Positions 58,081 to 64,000 of a stretch of 64,000 nt of DNA are shown here, one piece after another (within the stretch, counting starts at the first letter, position 1; each line of letters begins with the position of its first letter). The stretch spans positions 72,580,641 to 72,644,640 of the forward strand of contig CM055313.2 in assembly GCA_029255685.2 (NCBI GenBank), read 5' to 3'. The stretch comes from Silene conica. Its lineage: Eukaryota; Streptophyta; Magnoliopsida; Caryophyllales; Caryophyllaceae. Under the pieces are notes generated by a model that did not search any database, was not told the origin of the DNA, and was given only the letters and a program-made list of their open reading frames with translations. Position numbers and translations under genes: made by a program.

Positions 58081-59692
58081 CTATCTACCGGTCGTGTCGG
58101 TGGGCTGTGGGGTGGCGAAATGAGTGGCCGCCCTAGCATTGTCGCCGCCATCATCGTTGAAGTCGCGTCTCGGCTGAGAAAAGCCTCCCGGGTTGCAGCT
58201 CTGAGTAGTGAACTCCGCCTCCTGTTGACTTAAGTATTCTTCAATTGCCTTCAGCCTTTGGGATGTCTCGAGATCACGTTCTCTTAGCTGAGCATTCTCT
58301 CGAAGAACTCTGCCGACGATACCTGCAATGAATAGTCAAACATGATATTATATTCATTTAATAAACGGTTAAATAATTGGTTAGTCTTAATTTTTAATAA
58401 ACTATAAAATACAAACCTGGAGTGTATGATGATTGGGTTCCAGCACTTGAGTGACGACGACGCTCGTAAATGACTGGGGCTGCATTTCCCATACCGAGTA
58501 TCAACCCTTTCTTGTTGAAACCGCCGTGTTCTTCGAAGTAGATCTCGTTGTCGTCGATATCTTGCTCCGGGATCCCTTCACTTATCATTTTCGACTTTCT
58601 TTGAAAAACTTTGTCCTACAAAACAAAAATAAAGTGTTATTAGTATACGTTAATTAATTAGTAAACCAAATTACTAAAACATAAAGAAAAATTTCTGTTA
58701 ACTTACAAAGAGTGCTTTGGGTTTCGTTGATAGCCAACCCTTCTTGGCATGCTTTTTTGTCTTCTCCAGCAACTTCAAGGCGGATGGTACATCCCTCCCA
58801 TCTTCTCCAGCCTGCAATTTAAATCCAACGGCACTTGTTAAAAAAAACATTCAAGATTGTCAAAGGGTGAAAATTATTCAAGACAAGAAAAAGTGAATTA
58901 AAAACTAAGAAATTACCATTTCATCCATCATCTGTAGGGTGTTTTTACGACCCATAATGTGAGTACCTAAGGCCTTACCTTTTTCGGTACTTCCCGACAT
59001 CCGGTTGGTCTTGTTTTTGTCGGATTTCTCTTGGAATTTTGGATCGTCCTTTCTACCCTTTAGTTGTTCGAAAATATCGGTCGGTATCCACTGCGGCCTT
59101 TGCTCCGTTGTTTTCCTCATAGCGTAGTGGATTCTTTTGCGAAGGCGGTCTTTCATCATGTCTTCCCACGCCGACCTAACCGCTGCTCTATCACGAGGGT
59201 GAAAGGTAACTTGTTTCTGTTTCAAAAAAAAAAATAGTTAAATAAATATGAAACAATAAATAGGTAATAAATAATAAAACGGAAATAGCTAAACAGTTAA
59301 TAAATACCTCAAACCAATTCCACCACTCTTCCTTAATGGCATCCGACGCGGCTGACCAGTTGGGCGCATACTCCTTGTAGTTGCAAATAATGGTCTTTGT
59401 TATAAGAGTAGAAACGTCTTTGTCACTGAACCTGAAAAAGAGTTAAATGTGAAAATAAAATAGTCAACAAGTAATCATATTATAATCAATATATACATAT
59501 ATATAATCAATTATCCGTAAACAAATAAGATACTTACCACTTGGCGCCTTCATAATCAGTCGGATCGAGGTGTACTCGATGTGTAGGCGGCTGAGGCTCA
59601 GGTGGAACAATCTCGTCCTCATCATCATTAGCTCCCGATCGTCCTCCCTCAGGCTGACGACTACCACCACCTCGTCGTCTTCCGCCCGGCAT
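58081..59692 (-). CDS. Second CACTA protein (plant transposase Ptta/En/Spm, Transposase_24 type)
   Basis: Six exons with in-phase GT-AG junctions: 59538-59692, 59308-59431, 58917-59216, 58707-58811, 58417-58615 and 58081-58322, giving about 374 residues. Exon 1 encodes a Gly/Arg-rich disordered start (MPGGRRRGGGSRQ). Exons 2-3 carry the conserved region with NWSAASDAIKEEWWNWFE, then RAAVRSAWEDMMKDRLRKRIHYAM and the KRSK-type basic GRKDDPKFQEKSDKNKTNR stretch. Exon 6 ends in a coiled-coil-like segment (VLRENAQLRERDLETSQRLKA). This is the usual second gene of plant CACTA elements, thought to bind subterminal repeats and help the TNP2 transposase, although this is inferred from En/Spm. No break is seen. 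Confidence 0.82.
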
Positions 59693-59853
59693 ATAATTAT
59701 CAAACTAATATAGCAACAATTAGAAAGAAATGCTTTACGTAATTAAAAACTTGAATAATAAGATTAATAAGATAATCTCATTGACATTAAGCCATACGGC
59801 ATCTACAATAATTTCAACAAATACAAGATTATCGAATCTAATAGATAGTAGTC

Positions 59854-62800
59854 CTAATCATCATCACTTGAACAATTTATTCCTACATCCTTACAAAGAG
59901 AATCTATAATATCTTCATCTTCATCCTCATCCTCATACTCATCCTCATCCTCATCCTCAACCTCGTCCTCATCCTCATCCTCATCCTCATGTTGCCCCAC
60001 TGTCACAATTTGTATGTATTCTGGTTCCTCCACAATTTCATCTTCATCTTCTTCTTCTACTTCAATTGGTGACAGTATTGTTTCACCATTAGTAACATTT
60101 TCTTGAAAGAAAGATTCATCAACGGGGGCATCGACATGTGATCTAGCCTTGGTTTTGAATACCGCTGACCATTGACTTTGATCCTTTTTTATACCTGGAT
60201 AAGGACTATAGTAAACTTGTTCCACTTGATATGCCAACACAAATGGGTCGTACTTTGCAAATTTTCTACTCCGGTTAACATCCACAAGCTTATATTCCTT
60301 ATGCACTTGCATGCCTCTTTCGGAGTTATCTAGCCAACTACATTTGAACAAAATGACTTTGTAAGTGCTTTGTGGGCCTGTATAAGTCAATTCAACAATT
60401 TCGTCAAGGGTCCCATAGTAGTCAGCTCCTTCAGTGGAACTCACACAAACTCCATTGTTAATTGTGCACTTTTCCAAATCTTTTCCTTGAATGAAAGCTC
60501 GAAATTTGTAGCCATTGATGGAATAGTGTTTCCATGTTCTGACTCTTCTTGAGGGACCATTTGCTAAGGCAATTAGAACTGGATCTTCTATATTATTAAC
60601 CTGAGATCTAAACCATCTGGGAAATCTTGTTTCATATTTTTCCCAAACATCATTGCCTACGACACATTCAGGATGTTCTCTCATGATAAAATTTTCAAAC
60701 AACCTATATTCAAATTAGGGGAATTATTAATTTTTGAACAACTAATAAAGTACGTTTCAAATATAAGAATTTAGATTCACCACTTACACTTCGTTTCGTT
60801 TCAATTCATCAGAATCGCAGTTAGATAAAACGTAGAGGTGTGCACGCTCATATTCGTTATCCTCCAAAAACCTTTCACGACACTTTCCAGAAGTAGTGCC
60901 ATCATGATCTTGAAATATCTCAGGAAAGTTTGATTGTGTCGGCTTTTTTGAACCAACGTCAAGGTCCTTTGCCTTGGTGTCTATGTGATCTTCAAAGTAT
61001 AGGGAACATAAATTTGCTATTTCCTCAATTAAATATGCATTACATATAGACCCTTCAACATGAGCTTTATTTTTGATTTTCTTTTTCAAATGAATAAAAA
61101 ACCTACAAACAAATTAATTTAGAATGAAAAATATGATGAAAAATATGTATTATGTAATATAAAGAATTGAATAAGGATGATGACATTACCTCTCGAAAAG
61201 ATACATCCACCTATATTGCACAGGACCATCCACTTTTACTTCATATGGCAAATGAATAGGTAGGTGTTCCATTGAGTTGAAAAAAGAAGGTGGAAGGAAT
61301 TTCTCTAATTTGCAGATAATCTCCGCAATGTTATTTTCGAGACTTGTAATTTTTTCAATTTGTACTGATGAAGTACACAAATCTCTGAAAAACTGACTAA
61401 TTTCAGTTATGGCATTCCACTCATTTTTTGGAAGAAGATGTCTCAAAGCAACTGGGAGTAATCGCTCCATGAAGACGTGACAATCACGACTTTTCAAACC
61501 GTGTATCTTCAATTCATTCATATCGACACACCTTCTCAAATCTGAAGCATAACCGTCGGGAAACTTCAGTTTGTATACCCATTCACATAGGACCTTCTTT
61601 TGTTCCTTTTTCAAAACGACCGAATCCCCTTTTCTTCTACTTGAACAAAGAAGTAACATGTCTTTCTCTGCATTTGAGTTTAATTTTGTTTTTCCTTTCA
61701 CGTCCATGACAGTGTGAATTATTTGCTCGAAGAAATTTTTCTCAATATGCATGACATCAAGGTTATGTCGAATTAGTAGCGTGCTCCAATAGGGAAGCTC
61801 CCAAAAGATGCTTTGTTTCCACCACCCAATCCGTTTCCCTTTAAGCAAATTCAATTCACGTTCAGATCCATCCACAATTTTCGGTAGATGTTTGACACAA
61901 TCCCAGACTTCATTGCCTGTTAACCTCTTCGCAGCTACATCGTGCTCAACTTTCCCTTTTCTAAAATGCACCTTATCCTTACGAAAAACATGATTACTGT
62001 CTAAAAACTGTCGATGACAATCAAACCAACTCCATTTTTTGCCATGTTGTATCCAAACTGACTTAGTCTCATTTTTCATACAATATGGACATGCATGCTC
62101 ACCTTGAGTTGTCCAACCAGATAACATGCCATATGCAGGAAAGTCGTTGATCGTCCATAGGAGTGCGGCTCTAAGATCAAAGTTTTGCTTCAAGGAGACG
62201 TCATAGGTTAAGATCCCCGTCTCCCATAATTGCTTCAACTCGTGAATAAGAGGCTGCAAATAGACGTCAAGGTTTTTCTTTGGATTGTGGGGACCGGGAA
62301 TAAGTAATGTTAAGAGCATAAACTGTCTTTTCATACAGAGCCAGGGTGGTAAATTGTATGGAGTAAGTATCACCAGCCAACATGAATATTGCTTCCCGAA
62401 TTGACTAAACGGTGCGAAACCATCAGTGCAAAGTCCAAGACGGACATTCCTAGGCTCAGATGCAAAATCAGGATGCAGCCGGTCAAACTGTTTCCAAGCC
62501 TCCCCGTCACTTGGATGAGGCATTGTTCCACTAACACGAGTGTTTTCATAATGCCAACGCATTTCGCCCGCGATGTGCTTTGTGGCATAAAAGCGTTACA
62601 ACCGTGGTCCTAATGGAAAATAAGTTAAGAACTTTTCGGGAACTCTTTTGCCATTTGCATTTTTCTCTAATTTGTACCTATTCGTACCACATTTTCTGCA
62701 CTTATCAAGGTGAGCGTCGTCCATCCAGAAAAGCATACATCCTACCGAGCAGGCATCAATCTTCTGATGGGGAAGTTGAAGAGCTTTAAGAACTTTTTTG

Positions 62801-63384
62801 GTTTCGTAGTAGTTACGCGTCATAAGATTATTTTCAGGAATCATATCTCCGATATATGACGCAAAACCATCTACACATTTTTCAGCTAAGTTGAATTCAC
62901 ATTTTAAAGTGATCAACCTTGAAGCCGACTGTAGCAATGTCATACGACTTCCTACATAAAGAGGTTGTTCGGCATGTTTTAGCATTTGGAAAAAAGCTAA
63001 TACATTAGGATTTGGAGATTCATCGACCACCTCGGCGTTTAGAGCATCTTCCCTAATTTGATCAATGCTATCGCGTAACGCATCTTCTAACATATCCCTA
63101 TAAGGATTGTCGGAGTGCATTGATGAGCTTCCCTCTTCCTCAACGGAGAATTTCTCTCCGTGACACACCCAATCGTAGTAGTTATCACAAAACCCTCTCA
63201 AACCAAGGTGTTTCCGTACTTCTTGCTCAACTAAATACTTTGTATTCTTACACTTAGAACATGGACACCTAATTTCTCTATTCCTAACGTATTCGTCTTG
63301 TTGCTTAACATAGTTAATGAATTCATTAACATCAATTACGAAATCCTGCCTTATTTTTTTCCTAGAATCCAACCTTTCATACAT
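59854..63384 (-). pseudogene. TNP2-type CACTA transposase with one nonsense codon
   Basis: Exons 61190-63384, 60788-61102 and 59854-60703 join in phase. In order: the transposase-associated N-terminal domain (about 1-80, IRCPCSKCKNTKYL, RGFCDNYYDWVCHGE); a Cys-rich segment (ACSVGCMLFWMDDAHLDKCRKCG); the TNP2 core (CTDGFAPFSQFGKQYSCW, CMKRQFMLLTLLIPGPHNPKKNLDVYLQPL, FPAYGMLSGWTTQGEHACPYC, NLDVMHIEKNFFEQI); a DUF4218 region (LPIHLPYEVKVDGPVQYRWMYLFER); a DUF4216 region (IALANGPSRRVRTWKHYSINGYKF, VILFKCSWLDN); and a long Asp/Glu tail. A TAA at 62596-62598 interrupts an otherwise continuous frame after residue 262, just before the TNP2 core, where relatives have a sense codon. Apart from it no damage is visible, so decay is recent, or the stop is a polymorphism. 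Confidence 0.88.
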
Positions 63385-63419
63385 CTATTTTCTTTCTAAT
63401 CTCTTCATAGTAAATCTAC

Positions 63420-63591
63420 ATATTTTAACAAACAATAACAACAACTAATTAACAACAACAATTAAATAACAACAACTACATATATATATAACAACAACTA
63501 ACAACAAAAACTAGTTAACCACTTATTAACAACAACAACAATTAATTAACAACAACAATTAAATAACAACTACATATATATAACAACAACT

Positions 63592-63629
<38 letters not shown>

Positions 63630-63730
63630 CTACAACTACAACTACAACTACCAACACCAACACCAACACCAACACCAACACCAACACCAACACCAAAACC
63701 AACACCAACACCAACACGAACACCAACCTG
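63420..63730. repeat. AAC/ACAACA and CCAACA microsatellites
   Basis: Simple repeats: aacaacaac blocks at 63430-63640, then (caacta)n, then (accaac)n at 63648-63727. They lie upstream of the TNP2 gene on its strand, inside the CACTA element. Some of the short ORFs here are translation of repeats only. Confidence 0.9.
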
Positions 63731-64000
63731 CAAAAAAAAACAATTTACATATATTGGTCTGGGGTCCTTATCTCTCCAGCCTAAACCCATCTTTGAATCT
63801 TTCATACCATTATATAGAATGTATTTGGAGAACAATAAGGAAGTGTTGCCCAATTTTTGTTTCATTACAATCAAGAAAATATAAGAGTGTTTACTACCTA
63901 AATGACATGAAAGATTCAAAGACAGTCCCAAAACGGGGACTATTCAACAATTACACCTAATGTGTAATTATTGAACGGGTACTATTCAAGAATATTCTAA
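63731..64000. other. CACTA interior or 5' region, nothing recognised
   Basis: No subterminal TTTGCGACGG repeats and no terminus are seen. There is a short inverted pair (ggggactattcaacaattacac / gtgtaattattgaacgggtactattc) at 63936-63990. Confidence 0.4.

Larger units (their letters stand above)
57379..64000 (-). mobile_element. Large CACTA (En/Spm) element, 3' part
   Basis: The left end starts CACTACAAAAC at 57379, the CACTA terminus read from the 3' side. It is followed by dense TTTGCGACGGA subterminal repeats. Inside, on the minus strand, lie a TNP2-type transposase gene (63384-59854) and a second gene (59692-58081), the order known for En/Spm elements. No second CACTA terminus was found before 64000, so the 5' end lies outside. 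The bases before the terminus are AAC (57376-57378), the candidate target duplication. Confidence 0.85.

Overview
The window is nuclear DNA of a flowering plant, almost certainly a eudicot with a large, transposon-rich, AT-rich genome. The evidence is spliced genes with short GT-AG introns, plant-specific families (LEA2/NHL proteins, plant mobile domain, FAR1-type and MuDR-type transposases, TNP2, chromovirus polyprotein), and Stowaway, Tourist, hAT, CACTA and Helitron elements. The species cannot be named from sequence alone. Only three genes look like ordinary host genes: an unrecognised plant protein (16309-17007, with a 5'UTR intron) and two LEA2-type membrane proteins (18264-18914 and 21078-21686, minus strand). 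They occupy an island at about 15.6-22.0 kb. Everything else is transposon or transposon-derived.

Left part (1-15 kb): a non-autonomous CACTA element (441-1686, TSD TAT); a solo LTR with a perfect 5-bp TSD (2594-4166, GGCTA); a Tourist-like MITE (4220-4691); a gag-only copia-type element with a spliced gag (4808-5831) and its 3' LTR (8151-9401); a Helitron cluster (10998-12945) that hosts a hAT element (8-bp TSD) and a Stowaway MITE; a 180-bp tandem duplication; and possible further Helitron ends.

Centre (22.0-37.7 kb): a MuDR-type MULE with about 267-bp terminal inverted repeats. It carries a plant-mobile-domain gene and a transposase ORF that has lost its catalytic core by an in-frame deletion. 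A very young 10.7-kb Tekay-type chromovirus (22824-33492, two 3001-bp LTRs that look identical, TSD TTGGT) sits inside the last exon of the mobile-domain gene.

Right-centre (37.8-54.6 kb): a three-level nest. A foldback element (37843-54625) was split by a copia retrotransposon (37880-53902, TSD CCCTA). The copia 5' LTR was in turn split, inside its TA microsatellite, by a 13.5-kb FAR1-type MULE (38155 to about 51656). This MULE carries an apparently intact transposase and, converging on it, two genes with Ulp1-type cysteine protease domains, one of them with a large N-terminal domain. Its introns and spacers are packed with a short motif, AATATCAC. This is the most interesting unit of the window: it resembles in layout the Arabidopsis VANDAL/VANC anti-silencing arrangement and the ULP-carrying (Kaonashi) MULEs.

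Right end (54.7-64 kb): a Tourist-like element with a GGTGGT minisatellite, a Stowaway MITE, and the 3' two thirds of a large CACTA (En/Spm) element on the minus strand. That element has a TNP2 transposase gene carrying one nonsense codon, a six-exon second gene, and palindromic subterminal repeats ending at 57379. Its 5' end lies beyond the window.
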